64,000 nt of DNA from Allgaiera indica (GCF_900106675.1 NZ_FNOB01000015.1:1-64000); one strand, 5' to 3'. Positions 21,368 through 30,800 are shown, counted from the stretch's first letter. Program-made: numbers and translations. Notes: a model not told the origin generated them from the sequence alone.

Positions 21368-22108
21368 TCAGCGCCCCAGATAAACCTCGACGACCTGCGG
21401 ATCGGCGGTGACATGGTCGATCGAGCCCTCGGCCAGCACCGACCCCTCATGCAGCACCGTGACCTTGCAGTTCAGTCGCCGGACGAACTCCATGTCGTGT
21501 TCCACCACCACCACGGCACGGGTCTTCGCCAGATCGACCAGCATCGCGGTGGTCTGTTCGCGCTCGGCCAGGGTCATGCCTGCCGCCGGTTCGTCGACCA
21601 GCAGAAGCCGCGGCTCTTGCGCCAGCAGCATGCCTATCTCCAGCCATTGCTTCTGGCCGTGGCTCAACTCTCCCGATTTGCGCGCCAGATGCGCGGCCAG
21701 GCCCACCTGATCGGCCAGTTCCAGCACCCGGGCGTGATCGGCGGGGCCGGGGCGCCAGAACAACACCTTCCACGGGCCCCGCGCCGCCTTCAGCGCCGTC
21801 ATCAGGTTGTCGGCGACGGATTGGTCCTCGAACACCGTGGGGCGCTGGAACTTGCGGCCGACGCCGATGCGGGCGATCTCGGCCTCGGATCGGCGCAGGA
21901 GCGAGATCGATTTCTCGCCAAACAGCACGCGGCCCGCGTCGGGGCGGGTCTTGCCGGTGACGATATCCATGAAGGTGGTCTTGCCGGCGCCGTTCGGCCC
22001 GATCACGGCGCGCAGTTCCGCCGGGCCGATCTGGAACGACAGGTTGTTGATCGCGCGAAAGCCGTCGAAGGTGACGCAGACGCCGGAAACCTCCAGCAGG
22101 GAACTCAT
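21368..22108 (-). CDS. urtD: Urea ABC transporter ATP-binding protein UrtD
   Basis: 246 residues from the ATG at 22108, which overlaps the urtC stop (ATGA). LivG-like ATPase: Walker A GPNGAGKTT near 37, RKFQRPTVFEDQSVADNL, signature GELSHGQKQWLEIGMLL near 148 and Walker B RLLLVDEPAAGMT near 171, followed by VVVVEHDMEFVR. The SHGQKQWLEIGM form of the signature is the UrtD variant. Works with UrtE on the cytoplasmic face of the UrtBC permease. Confidence 0.92.
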   Translation of the reverse strand: MSSLLEVSGVCVTFDGFRAINNLSFQIGPAELRAVIGPNGAGKTTFMDIVTGKTRPDAGRVLFGEKSISLLRRSEAEIARIGVGRKFQRPTVFEDQSVADNLMTALKAARGPWKVLFWRPGPADHARVLELADQVGLAAHLARKSGELSHGQKQWLEIGMLLAQEPRLLLVDEPAAGMTLAEREQTTAMLVDLAKTRAVVVVEHDMEFVRRLNCKVTVLHEGSVLAEGSIDHVTADPQVVEVYLGR

Positions 22109-23331
22109 TCCTCGGCCTCCCTTTCCTGCAGCGATCCGGTGTCCGGCCCCAGCGGCGCGCCATGGCGCGGCGGCGCGCGGCGTCCGGTGATCAGGTCCAC
22201 CAGCCCGCCCAGCCCCTGCGGCGCGAACAGGGTGACCAGCACGAAGGCCAGCCCCAGAAGCACCTGCCACCAATCGACCCAGTGGATCGTGGCAAAGCCC
22301 AGCGGCACATCGGGCGCCCGCCCGCCGGTGAACCACGACGACAGAAGCGAGACGAACACTGCCCCCATCACCGCGCCGTACAGCCGCCCGCGCCCGCCGA
22401 TCGCCACCCAGACGGCCAGATAGATCGACGCGATCGGGGCCAGTTCCGCGGGGTTGATGATGCCTGCCTGCGGATAGTAAAGCGCGCCGCCGATCCCGGC
22501 GATCACCGCCGTCAGTGCAAAGACGAAAAGCTTGTACCCTTCAACGGGATAGCCAAGGAACCTTACCCTTTGCTCGTCGTCGCGGATCGCCCGGATCACG
22601 GATCCGAACTTGCCCGACACGACCCAGGCAAGCAGCACATAGGCCAGTGCCAGCGCGGCGGCCGAGGCCCAGAAGAACCAGATCGACAGCCATTCCTGCG
22701 GCACATGGTTCAGGCCGGGGATGTTCTGCAGCCCCGACAGGCCGTTGTTGCCGCGCAGGCCGCTGTCGTTCTGAAACAGCCACAGCGCCAGCGCCAGTGT
22801 CATCGCCTGGGTCAGGATCGACAGATAGACGCCCGCGACGCGGCTGCGGAACGCCAGCCAGCCGAACGCCAGCGCCAGCGCCGCCGGCACCAGCACCACC
22901 AGCGCCAGCTGCGCGGGCAGGGATCCCGCGAAGGCCCAGATCGCGGGCATCTTCGACGATCCGACCACCCCGAAGATCTGGCTGGCGATGCCGTCGTGAA
23001 GCTCGGCCGGGGTAGGGGGGATCGGGCTTTTCGCCAGCGCGGCGAAGACGATCTCCTCCGTGCGGGCATACATCAGCCACATGCCGATCATGTAGCCGCC
23101 GACCGCGAAGAACGCCATGTGCCCGAGCGACAGGATGCCCGTGTAGCCCCAGACCAGATCCATCGCCAAGGCCACCATCGCAAGGCACAGCGTCTTGCCC
23201 AGCGTCTTGACGAAAGAGGTCGAGATCACCCCCGTCCCGGTCCCCGGCGACATCAGCGTCACCGCCAGGGTGAAGACCGCAAGGATCACCAGAAACCACA
23301 GCACCGAGGGGTTCTTCTTCACAAACGTCAT
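22105..23331 (-). CDS. urtC: Urea ABC transporter permease UrtC
   Basis: 408 residues, LivM-like inner-membrane permease with about nine to ten helices. Recognisable segments are LVWGYTGILSLGHMAFFAVGGYMIG near 60, GRGRLYGAVMGAVFVSLLSSW near 315 and RAIRDDEQRVRFLGYPVEGYKLFVF near 250, the conserved loop that contacts the ATPase. Starts three bases after the urtB stop and overlaps urtD, so it is translationally coupled on both sides. Confidence 0.92.
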   Translation of the reverse strand: MTFVKKNPSVLWFLVILAVFTLAVTLMSPGTGTGVISTSFVKTLGKTLCLAMVALAMDLVWGYTGILSLGHMAFFAVGGYMIGMWLMYARTEEIVFAALAKSPIPPTPAELHDGIASQIFGVVGSSKMPAIWAFAGSLPAQLALVVLVPAALALAFGWLAFRSRVAGVYLSILTQAMTLALALWLFQNDSGLRGNNGLSGLQNIPGLNHVPQEWLSIWFFWASAAALALAYVLLAWVVSGKFGSVIRAIRDDEQRVRFLGYPVEGYKLFVFALTAVIAGIGGALYYPQAGIINPAELAPIASIYLAVWVAIGGRGRLYGAVMGAVFVSLLSSWFTGGRAPDVPLGFATIHWVDWWQVLLGLAFVLVTLFAPQGLGGLVDLITGRRAPPRHGAPLGPDTGSLQEREAEE

Positions 23332-23334
23332 GGC

Positions 23335-25278
23335 TCAATCCCCCGCCGCACGGCCCTTGAGCGCGATGATCCCGCGCGGCCGGACCTGAATAAACAGGAT
23401 GATGAACAGGATCATGTATGTCTGCGCGGCCAGGGTGTTCGACGGGTTCAGCCACTCGATCCCCTTTTGCAGCGTGCCGATCAGCGCGGCCCCTGCCAGC
23501 GTTCCCCAGATGTTGCCGACGCCGCCCACCACCACCGTCATGAAACTTTGCACGATGTAATCCTGCCCGAGTTCCGAGGTGACCTTGGCGTAAAGCCCCA
23601 GCGCCACCCCCGCGATCCCTGCGATCCCCGATCCAAGGCCGAAGGCCAGCATGTTGATCCGGTCGGGGTTGATCCCCATCGAGGCCGCCATTGCGGGGTT
23701 CTGCGTCACCGCGCGCAATTCCAGCCCCAGCCTTGTGCGCTTCATCACCCACAGGAACAGGCCCAGGAACACCACGCCCAGCACGAAGATCGCGATCCGG
23801 ATGTAGCTGATCGACACCACGTCGTTCAGCACCCAGGCGCCATCCAGCCAACCCGGAGAGGTCAGCGGCCGCGCCTGGGTGCCGAAGATGTTCTTGGCGA
23901 TCTGCTGCAGCGCGATCGAGACGCCGAAAGTCGCCAGCAACGTCTCCAGCGGACGCTTGTAGAGATGGCGCACCACCAGCCGCTCCATCGCGACGCCGGC
24001 GGCGAAGGTGACGGCGAAGGCCAGGGGCAGGGCGATCAGCAGCGAGAGCGTGTAATCGGGCACGATCTGCTGCACGACATAGCCGGTATAGGCGCCCATC
24101 ATGATGAATTCGCCATGCGCCATGTTGATCACGCCCATCACCCCGAAGGTCAGCGCCAGCCCGATTGCCGCAAGGAAGTAGATCGAGGCCAGCGACAGCG
24201 CCTCAATCAGCAGATCGAGGCCCTGCATCGCATCGACCTTCACCGCGATCTTGGCCAGCGCCGCCTTGGCGGCCGTGGTCATCGCCGGGTCGGCCTCTTG
24301 ATAGACCCGCCAATAGGCATGGCCCGCCACCGCCGCCGCGACCTCATGCCGGGTGGCGGCCCCCGGCACCTTTCCCGCCTTTTCCAGCGCCGCATAGGCG
24401 CGGTCGCGGGCCTCGGGATCGGACATCTGCGCCACCGGCACACCGCCGACCTTGCCGCCCTCGATATGCGCCTCCAGCGCCTGGCGCCGGGCCAGGGGCG
24501 TCAACCGTGCGGGCGCGTCGCCGCGCGCCACCAGCAGGTCATAGGCGGCCTCGGGGGTGATGGTCTTGCCCGGGATCAGCTGGCGCTCGACATTGCCTTG
24601 GGGTCTTTCGCCCGCTTTGGTGATGACGCGGTGACTGTCGAGAAGCGGGTTCAGCGTGCCGCGCAGATCAAGGCCCGTGTCGGCGCCGAAACTGTCGATC
24701 GCGGCGATGCGCTTTGGCGTGCTCTCGCCGAAGCGGATGGTCAGCAGCCGAAGCAGGCGTTCCTTGCGGGCCCGAAGCGCGGGGTCGGTCTCGGCCTTCA
24801 GCGAGGCCTCCAGCGGTTTCAGTTGCCCGGCCTCGGGGTGGCGGTCGATGATCGACAGCGCCTCGGTCCGGGTCTTCAGGTCGGGGCTGGACAGCTGGAA
24901 TTCCACCAGCGCCCCGTCGATCAGCCGCCGTACCCCAGCATTGGGGCGCAAGATGTTGATATCACTACGCTTCGCCGTACCGTCGCCGGAACCGTCCGGC
25001 AGCGTCAGCGCGTAATCCCCGCCCTTGCGCGTCAGCAGCACGAAGGTACCGTCGGACTTGCGCAGCCCCAGTTTCTTGTCTCCCCAGGCCTTCAGCAGCG
25101 CCTCGGTGCGGGGATCGCCCGAGGCCGCCAGCTTGTCGATCACCGGCCCGATCGTCAGGCGCGAGGCATGTTCGACCAGCGCCTTGTTGGCGTTCAGGAT
25201 GTCGCCCAGGCTGTCGGCGCGCGCCAGGCCTGGGGCCAGCGCAAGCGCCAGCGCCGCGGCAAGAAGTATGCGGATCAT
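23335..25278 (-). CDS. urtB: Urea ABC transporter permease UrtB with N-terminal periplasmic extension
   Basis: 647 residues from the ATG at 25278. A signal peptide (about 1-21, ends ARA) precedes an approximately 340-residue soluble domain rich in helical repeats, then a LivH-like permease from about residue 355 (IYFLAAIGLALTFGVMGVINMAHGEFIMMGAY, and TVVVGGVGNIWGTLAGAALIG near 590). The N-terminal extension is usual for proteobacterial UrtB and distinguishes it from LivH. Separated from urtA by a strong hairpin that should lower its expression relative to the binding protein. Confidence 0.92.
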   Translation of the reverse strand: MIRILLAAALALALAPGLARADSLGDILNANKALVEHASRLTIGPVIDKLAASGDPRTEALLKAWGDKKLGLRKSDGTFVLLTRKGGDYALTLPDGSGDGTAKRSDINILRPNAGVRRLIDGALVEFQLSSPDLKTRTEALSIIDRHPEAGQLKPLEASLKAETDPALRARKERLLRLLTIRFGESTPKRIAAIDSFGADTGLDLRGTLNPLLDSHRVITKAGERPQGNVERQLIPGKTITPEAAYDLLVARGDAPARLTPLARRQALEAHIEGGKVGGVPVAQMSDPEARDRAYAALEKAGKVPGAATRHEVAAAVAGHAYWRVYQEADPAMTTAAKAALAKIAVKVDAMQGLDLLIEALSLASIYFLAAIGLALTFGVMGVINMAHGEFIMMGAYTGYVVQQIVPDYTLSLLIALPLAFAVTFAAGVAMERLVVRHLYKRPLETLLATFGVSIALQQIAKNIFGTQARPLTSPGWLDGAWVLNDVVSISYIRIAIFVLGVVFLGLFLWVMKRTRLGLELRAVTQNPAMAASMGINPDRINMLAFGLGSGIAGIAGVALGLYAKVTSELGQDYIVQSFMTVVVGGVGNIWGTLAGAALIGTLQKGIEWLNPSNTLAAQTYMILFIILFIQVRPRGIIALKGRAAGD

Positions 25279-25289
25279 GAATCCCCCCT

Positions 25290-25324
25290 GGAACGGGGGC
25301 GGCCCGCCGGGCCCGCCCCCTTCC
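25290..25324 (-). promoter_or_regulatory. Strong hairpin between urtA and urtB
   Basis: GGAA-C-GGGGGCGG at 25290-25302 pairs with CCGCCCCC-TTCC at 25313-25324, a 12-base-pair stem with one bulge and a ten-base loop, in the 49-base gap between the urtA stop and the urtB start. No T-run follows, so it more likely protects the urtA message or partly attenuates transcription than ends it. Confidence 0.65.
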
Positions 25325-25327
25325 GGA

Positions 25328-26638
25328 TCAGTAGTTCGACTTGATCTGGACGCAGGTGTTGGTCTGCGTGTTGAACATGCCGCAGTGTTTTCCCTTCCAG
25401 TCCGAGACCAGGTATTTCGACTCGGGCAGGTAATCCGACCAGGCATCGCCCGGCACGGGGGCGGTCTTCTTGACCACGTCGAACTGGCCATCGGCGCGGA
25501 TCTCGCCGATCAGCACCGGCTTGGTCAGGTGGTGGTTGGTCAGCATCTCGGCGGTGGTGCCGGTCAGGTTGGGGAATTTCTGACCGATCATCGCCTCCTG
25601 GATCGCGTCGCTGGCCACCGATTTCGCCTGCTCGGCGGCCTGCACCCACATGTTGAAGCCGATGTAATGGGCCTCCATCGGGTCGTTGGTCACGCGCTTC
25701 GGGTCGCCGGTGAACTTGTGCCAGGCCTTGATGAAGGCCTCGTTTTCGGGCGTGTCGACGCTTTCGAAATAGTTCCAGGCGGCCAACTGGCCCACCAGGT
25801 TCTGAAGATCCCCCTTGCCCAGCCCCGAAAGCTCCTCTTCCCCGACCGAGAAGGCCACCACGGGGATGTCATCGGCGGTGATGCCGCTTGCCGCCAGCTC
25901 CTTGTAGAAGCCGATGTTGGCATCGCCGTTGATGGTCGAGATCACGCCCACCTGCTTGCCGTCGGCGGTCAGCGCCTTGACGTCGGCGACGATCTTCGAC
26001 CAGTCCGACTGACCGAAGGGGGTGTAGTTGATGAAGATGTCTTCCTTCTTGATTCCCTTTTGCTGCAGATAGGCCTCGAGGATCTTGTTGGTGGTGCGCG
26101 GATAGACGTAATCGGTGCCCAGCAGCGCGAATTTCTGCACGCCCAGCTCATTGAGGAAATAATCAACCGCCGGGATCGCCTGCTGGTTCGGCGCGGCGCC
26201 GGTGTAGAACACGTTCTTCGAGCTTTCCTGCCCCTCATATTGCACCGGATAGTAAAGCAGGCCGTTCAACTCCTCGACCACCGGCAGCACCGACTTGCGG
26301 CTGACCGAGGTCCAGCAGCCGAAGATCGCCGCCACCTTGTCGACGGTCAGCAATTCGCGCGCCTTTTCGGCGAACAGCGGCCAGTTCGAGGCCGGATCCA
26401 CCACGACCGGTTCGATCTTCTTGCCCAGCACGCCGCCCTTGGCGTTCTGCTCGGCGATCAGCATCAGCATGGTGTCCTTCAGCGTGGTCTCGGAAATCGC
26501 CATCGTCCCCGACAGCGAATGCAGGATGCCCAGCTTGATCGTGTCCGTGTCTGCAGCGCGCAGAATGGTTGGCGCGGCCAGCGGCACGGCCATCGCGGCG
26601 CCCGTCAGCAGCATCTGGCGGCGGTTCATGTTCGTCAT
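25328..26638 (-). CDS. urtA: Urea ABC transporter substrate-binding protein UrtA
   Basis: 436 residues. The twin-arginine-like start MTNMNRRQMLLTGAAMAVPLAAPTILRAA suggests Tat export (RRQMLL) or a lipid-free secretory signal. The Peripla_BP_5 fold follows, with KLGILHSLSGTMAISE, EPVVVDPASNWPLFAEKARELL, VAAIFGCWTSVSRKSVLPVVEE and YYPVQYEGQESSKNVFYTGA, all typical of UrtA/AmiC-like urea and amide receptors. First gene of the operon; AGAGGGA precedes the start. In other bacteria the urt operon is induced by nitrogen limitation; I found no convincing NtrC or sigma54 site here. Confidence 0.94.
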   Translation of the reverse strand: MTNMNRRQMLLTGAAMAVPLAAPTILRAADTDTIKLGILHSLSGTMAISETTLKDTMLMLIAEQNAKGGVLGKKIEPVVVDPASNWPLFAEKARELLTVDKVAAIFGCWTSVSRKSVLPVVEELNGLLYYPVQYEGQESSKNVFYTGAAPNQQAIPAVDYFLNELGVQKFALLGTDYVYPRTTNKILEAYLQQKGIKKEDIFINYTPFGQSDWSKIVADVKALTADGKQVGVISTINGDANIGFYKELAASGITADDIPVVAFSVGEEELSGLGKGDLQNLVGQLAAWNYFESVDTPENEAFIKAWHKFTGDPKRVTNDPMEAHYIGFNMWVQAAEQAKSVASDAIQEAMIGQKFPNLTGTTAEMLTNHHLTKPVLIGEIRADGQFDVVKKTAPVPGDAWSDYLPESKYLVSDWKGKHCGMFNTQTNTCVQIKSNY

Positions 26639-27190
26639 GGTTTCTGTCCCTCTTCGGCCCGGCCATGCGGGATCAAGGCTTTCCCCGCAGCGGAGGAGAG
26701 CGTCGTCTTGACCGGCAACCCTGTTGCACCCGGCGCGGTGGTGGTCGCGTGTCCGAACACACCGCCATCGCGCCGCCCTGTTGACGACCGCGCGCCCCGT
26801 CTGCTCGGGCACCGGTCAGGTGAAGCTTGGGCGGGCGCGGTGTTGCGCTCTACACAAAATCGTCGATCACGGGGACGCGAAGTCGCGTGACGCGCGGACG
26901 TGCCGCAATATTGGGCTGATACTTGCGCGCCCGCCGTATTTCGCGGCAAGAATATAGCCCTCGTCGCGTGGCCGCGTGCCAGGCCGCTTTTGCCGGCGGC
27001 GGGCCCTGTTTGGCCGCCGGGGCGTCTCTCGCCAGGGTTGCGCCGCGCAAGGCCGGTTTCCGCGCAGCGCGGGGCTGCGGGAGGTCTCTCGCCGGGGCAG
27101 GCGACAAGAGAGCCCGTTGCGCCCCGGCGCGGGGCTTGGCAAGGGCGCGGGCTTGCGTGTAAGACGGGGCCAAAGGCAGGAGGCCGCACG
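26639..27190. promoter_or_regulatory. Divergent intergenic region between urtA and the TPR gene
   Basis: About 550 bases with no recognisable gene on either strand. It must contain the promoters of the urt operon (leftward) and of the TPR-bamB-der operon (rightward). GC-rich with several short inverted repeats. No hexamer pair stands out. AGGAGG at 27178-27183 is the ribosome binding site for the TTG start at 27191. Short open frames on both strands here look spurious. Confidence 0.45.
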
Positions 27191-27847
27191 TTGAGCGAAG
27201 TCGACAGTTTCATCGACGAAGTCACCGAGGAAGTTCGCCGCGACAAGCTCTTCGCGGCGTTCCGGAAATATGGCTGGATCGCGATCCTCGCCGTGGTGCT
27301 GCTGGTCGGCGGCGCGGCCTGGAAGGAATATCGCGCGGCGCAGCACAAGGCGGGGGCTCAGGCCTTCGGCGATGCGGTGCTGGCGGCCCAGTCCAAGGAC
27401 AAGCCCGAGGCCGTCTACAAGGCGCTGGCCGCGATCAAGGCGCAGGGCGCCCAGGCCGCGGTGGCCGATCTTCTGGCCGCGGCCGAGGCCGAGAAGGCCG
27501 GCGACACCAAGGCCGCGCTGGCGCGGCTTGACGCGGTGTCGGGCGACAAGAGCCTGCCGCCGGCCTTCCGCGATCTGGCGCTGCTGAAGTCGGTCACCCT
27601 GGCCGGCGACACGATGAGCGCCGATCGGCGCGATCAGGTGCTGGCCGCGCTCAGCCAGCCGGGCCGGCCCTACCGGCCGCTGGCGCTGGAACAATTGGCA
27701 TTGCTTGCGGTGAAGGCGGGCAAGACCAAGGACGCGATCGAGCAATTCACCAAGATCGCGCAGGATGCGGGCGTCACGCCGGGCTTGCGTCAGCGCGCCA
27801 CGCAGATGATTGTGGCCCTGGGCGGTTCGCCCAAGGCGGCGGGTTGA
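27191..27847 (+). CDS. Membrane-anchored tetratricopeptide-repeat protein (YfgM-like)
   Basis: 218 residues from a TTG start that follows AGGAGG by seven bases. A short cytoplasmic N-terminus (SFIDEVTEEVRRDKLFAAFRKYG) is followed by one transmembrane helix at about 29-48 (WIAILAVVLLVGGAAW). A periplasmic helical-repeat domain of TPR_21/DUF2659 type comes next (QAFGDAVLAAQSK, ALEQLALLAVKAGKTKDAIEQF). YfgM-like proteins work beside BamB and the SecYEG/chaperone network, and yfgM-bamB-der is an old conserved gene order. Here bamB follows about 50 bases downstream, consistent with that. Confidence 0.85.
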   Translation: MSEVDSFIDEVTEEVRRDKLFAAFRKYGWIAILAVVLLVGGAAWKEYRAAQHKAGAQAFGDAVLAAQSKDKPEAVYKALAAIKAQGAQAAVADLLAAAEAEKAGDTKAALARLDAVSGDKSLPPAFRDLALLKSVTLAGDTMSADRRDQVLAALSQPGRPYRPLALEQLALLAVKAGKTKDAIEQFTKIAQDAGVTPGLRQRATQMIVALGGSPKAAG

Positions 27848-27899
27848 CGGTGCTGGCCGGCATCCCCCCCGAACGGACCGAATCTTGAGGAGCTGGGCC

Positions 27900-29228
27900 T
27901 TGAAGCTGAACCACGCCATTTTCTGTCTGGCTTGCGCGGCCCTTCTGGCATCCTGCGCGCCCAAGAAGATCCCGCTGAAGGGCGAACGCCTGGATCCGCG
28001 CAGCATCGTCGGCGCGGGCGAGGCCGGCCCGCCGCCGGGCGATTATGCGCCCCACAACGTGCCGGTAAGCCTGCCCGCGCCGCGGGTGAATGCCCAATGG
28101 ACCGAGCGCAACGGCAGCCCCGCCCATCTGATCGCCCAGCCGGCGCTGGACACATCGCTGACGCCGCTGTGGTCGGTCTCGATCGGGCGCGGCGACGACA
28201 AGCGCCACAAGATCACCTCGGATCCGGTGGTCGCGGGCGGACGCATCTTCACGCTTGACGCCGAGGCGACCGTGACCGCCACCACCACGGCGGGCAAGAC
28301 CGCCTGGTCGACCGACATCACCCCGCCGGGTGCGCGTGCGGGCCTGGTTTCGGGCGGCGGGCTGGCTTACGGCGACGGCAAGCTTTTCGTGACCTCGGCC
28401 TTTGGCGAGCTGGTGGCAATGGATCCGGCCTCGGGGCGCATCCTGTGGCGGCAGAAATTCGATGCCCCGGCCACCGGCGCGCCCACCGTGCGGGGCAACA
28501 CCGTCTATGTCATCTCGCGCGATGCTGCGGCCTGGGCGATCAACACCGCCGATGGCAAGGTGCGCTGGATGGTGCAGGGCACGCCCTCGATCGCCAGCCT
28601 CACGGGCGGCCCGGCGCCGGCGGTGGCGGGCGATACCGTGGTCTTCCCGTTCTCCAGCGACGAAATGATCGGCGCCCTGGCCAGCGGCGGCACCATCGCG
28701 TGGACAACCAATATCGCCGGTCGCCGGCTGGGCCATGTCTATGCCCAGATCTCGGATATCGCGGGGGATCCGGTGATCGACGGCCGGACGATCTATGTCG
28801 GCAACGCCACCGGCCGCGTCGGCGCCTACGATCTGGCTTCGGGGCAGGCGAAATGGACCTCGCCCGAGGGCATGCTGGGCCCGGTCTGGCCGGCGGGCGG
28901 GCAGCTTTACTTCATATCGGACGAGATGAAGCTGGTGCGGATGAACGCGGCCACGGGCGCCGTGGTGTGGAAAGCGCAACTGCCCTATTACAAGCCCTAC
29001 CGCAAGGACAAGCGGCGCCGCGACATCTATGTCAACTTCGGTCCGCTCTTGGCCGGGAACCGGCTGATCGTGCCTTCATCGGATGGCAATTTCATGATCT
29101 TCGACCCGGCTTCGGGCAAGCTGATCGCCACCCGGCCGATCGGCGACGGGGCCACGACGAACGCGGTGGTCGCGAACCGCACGCTGTATATCGTCACCGA
29201 AGACGGCAAACTTCGGGCTTTCCGCTAG
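27900..29228 (+). CDS. bamB: Outer-membrane protein assembly lipoprotein BamB-like (PQQ beta-propeller)
   Basis: 442 residues from the TTG at 27900, seven bases after AGGAG; starting upstream would put the signal peptide internally. Lipoprotein signal with lipobox LLAS-C, acylated Cys19. The rest is a beta-propeller of PQQ-like repeats (PVVAGGRIFTLDAEATVTA, GKLFVTSAFGELVAMDPASGRILWRQ, RTIYVGNATGRVGAYDLASGQAKW). BamB helps the BAM complex insert beta-barrel proteins. The neighbour pair TPR protein and Der supports this identity over a PQQ-dependent dehydrogenase, which would be longer and have catalytic calcium ligands. Confidence 0.88.
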   Translation: MKLNHAIFCLACAALLASCAPKKIPLKGERLDPRSIVGAGEAGPPPGDYAPHNVPVSLPAPRVNAQWTERNGSPAHLIAQPALDTSLTPLWSVSIGRGDDKRHKITSDPVVAGGRIFTLDAEATVTATTTAGKTAWSTDITPPGARAGLVSGGGLAYGDGKLFVTSAFGELVAMDPASGRILWRQKFDAPATGAPTVRGNTVYVISRDAAAWAINTADGKVRWMVQGTPSIASLTGGPAPAVAGDTVVFPFSSDEMIGALASGGTIAWTTNIAGRRLGHVYAQISDIAGDPVIDGRTIYVGNATGRVGAYDLASGQAKWTSPEGMLGPVWPAGGQLYFISDEMKLVRMNAATGAVVWKAQLPYYKPYRKDKRRRDIYVNFGPLLAGNRLIVPSSDGNFMIFDPASGKLIATRPIGDGATTNAVVANRTLYIVTEDGKLRAFR

Positions 29229-29276
29229 GCGCGTTCCGGTGTAGGCGGACGGCTTCGACCGGATCGGAGCGGGCTG

Positions 29277-30749
29277 ATGTCCTTTACCCTTGCCATCGTG
29301 GGGCGCCCCAACGTGGGCAAATCCACGCTATTCAACCGCCTCGTCGGCAAGCGCCTGGCGCTGGTCGACGACCAGCCGGGCGTCACCCGCGACCTGCGCG
29401 AAGGCGACGCGAAGCTGGGCGATCTGCGCTTTACCGTGATCGACACCGCCGGGCTAGAGGAGGCGACCGACGACAGCCTGCAGGGCCGGATGCGGCGCCT
29501 GACCGAACGCGCGGTCGAGATGGCGGATATCTCGCTGTTTCTGATCGACGGGCGCGCGGGGGTGACGGCGGCGGATCAGGGCTTTGCCGAGATCCTGCGC
29601 CGCCAGGGCAAGCAGGTGATCCTGGGCGTCAACAAGGCCGAGGGCCGCGCCGGCGAAGAGGGCGTGCTGGAGGCCTATGCCCTGGGTCTGGGCGAACCGC
29701 TGCGCCTGTCGGCCGAGCATGGCGAGGGCATGGATGATCTTTACCGCGCGCTGCAGCCGCTGGCCGACCGCTTTGCCGAACGGGCCGAGGCCGACGCGCC
29801 GGAAACCGATGTGGATGTGGCCGAGGACGAAAGCGACGACGCCGAGGAAGGGGCGCGCCTGCGCCCCACGCGCGCGCGCCCGCTGCAGATCGCGGTGATC
29901 GGCCGGCCCAATGCGGGCAAGTCCACCTTGATCAACAAGATCCTCGGCGAGGACCGGCTGCTGACCGGCCCCGAGGCGGGCATCACCCGTGACGCGATCT
30001 CGGTCGGGGCCGACTGGCAGGGCACGCCGATCCGGATCTTCGACACGGCGGGGATGCGCAAGCGTGCCAAGATCACCGACAAGGTGGAAAAGCTTTCCGT
30101 CTCGGACGGGTTGCGCGCGGTGCGTTTCGCAGAGGTGGTCGTGGTGCTTCTGGACGTGGAGATCCCGTTTGAAAGCCAGGACCTGCGGATCGCGGATTAT
30201 GCCGAGGCCGAGGGCCGCGCCGTCGTCGTGGCGGTGAACAAATGGGATCTGGAGGACGACAAGCAGGGCAAGCTGAAGGAGCTGAAGGAGATGTTCGACC
30301 GTCTCCTGCCGCAGCTGCGTGGCGCGCCGCTGATTACCGTCTCGGCGCGCACCGGCCGCGGGCTCGACCGGCTGCACGAGGCGGTCCTGAAGGCGCATGA
30401 GGTCTGGAACCGGCGTGTGCCGACGGCCAAGCTGAACCAGTGGCTGGGCGCGATGACCGAGGCCCATCCGCCGCCCGCGCCGGGCGGCCGCCGGATCAAG
30501 CTGCGCTATGCGACCCAGGTGAAGACGCGCCCGCCGGGCTTCGTGGTGATGTGTTCGCACCCGCAGGAGATGCCGGAAAGCTATAAGCGCTATCTGGTGA
30601 ACGGGTTGCGCGAGAGCTTTGACATGCCGGGCACGCCGATCCGGCTGACGCTGCGCGGCCAGGGTGACAAGAACCCGTTCAAGAACAAGAGATACACCAC
30701 GCCCTCACGGCTGCGCAAACATTTGGGCAAGGGACCCGCCGGCGGCTGA
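29277..30749 (+). CDS. der: Ribosome biogenesis GTPase Der
   Basis: 490 residues with two tandem GTPase domains. The first G1 is GRPNVGKST (residues 9-17), with DTAGLEEA and the second NKxD-type motif NKAEG in domain 1. The second G1 is GRPNAGKST near 207, followed by [11 protein letters not shown] and NKWDL. A C-terminal KH-like domain ends with the basic tail [13 protein letters not shown]. An acidic linker ([15 protein letters not shown]) separates the domains. Essential for 50S subunit maturation. Third gene in the TPR-bamB-der run. Confidence 0.97.
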   Translation: MSFTLAIVGRPNVGKSTLFNRLVGKRLALVDDQPGVTRDLREGDAKLGDLRFTVIDTAGLEEATDDSLQGRMRRLTERAVEMADISLFLIDGRAGVTAADQGFAEILRRQGKQVILGVNKAEGRAGEEGVLEAYALGLGEPLRLSAEHGEGMDDLYRALQPLADRFAERAEADAPETDVDVAEDESDDAEEGARLRPTRARPLQIAVIGRPNAGKSTLINKILGEDRLLTGPEAGITRDAISVGADWQGTPIRIFDTAGMRKRAKITDKVEKLSVSDGLRAVRFAEVVVVLLDVEIPFESQDLRIADYAEAEGRAVVVAVNKWDLEDDKQGKLKELKEMFDRLLPQLRGAPLITVSARTGRGLDRLHEAVLKAHEVWNRRVPTAKLNQWLGAMTEAHPPPAPGGRRIKLRYATQVKTRPPGFVVMCSHPQEMPESYKRYLVNGLRESFDMPGTPIRLTLRGQGDKNPFKNKRYTTPSRLRKHLGKGPAGG

Positions 30750-30751
30750 AA

Positions 30752-30790
30752 GACGCCTCCGGCGGGAGTATTTGGGCCAAGATGAAGACC
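30752..30790. repeat. REPIN-like single arm (copy D) between der and tpiA
   Basis: CTCC-GGCG-GGAG short stem at about 30757-30768 followed by GGGAGTATTTGGGCCAAGATG, the clearest version of the recurrent arm. It lies between the convergent der and tpiA genes, with only 51 bases separating their stops, so it probably serves as the shared transcript end. Confidence 0.65.
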
Positions 30791-30800
30791 GGCGGGAAGG

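Noticed and set aside
22162-25344. Very long plus-strand open frame (about 1060 codons) opposite the urt genes
   Set aside because: It is antisense to four well-supported urt genes, has His/Arg/Gln-rich low-complexity composition and no domain; an artefact of high GC content.
26725-26742. TGCACC-N6-GGTGGT upstream of urtA, resembling an NtrC site
   Set aside because: The spacer is one base too long and the right half differs from GGTGCA; no sigma54 -24/-12 promoter was found near it.
27020-27105. Repeated GTCTCTCGCC phrases upstream of the TPR gene
   Set aside because: Only two short copies with no wider similarity; likely chance.
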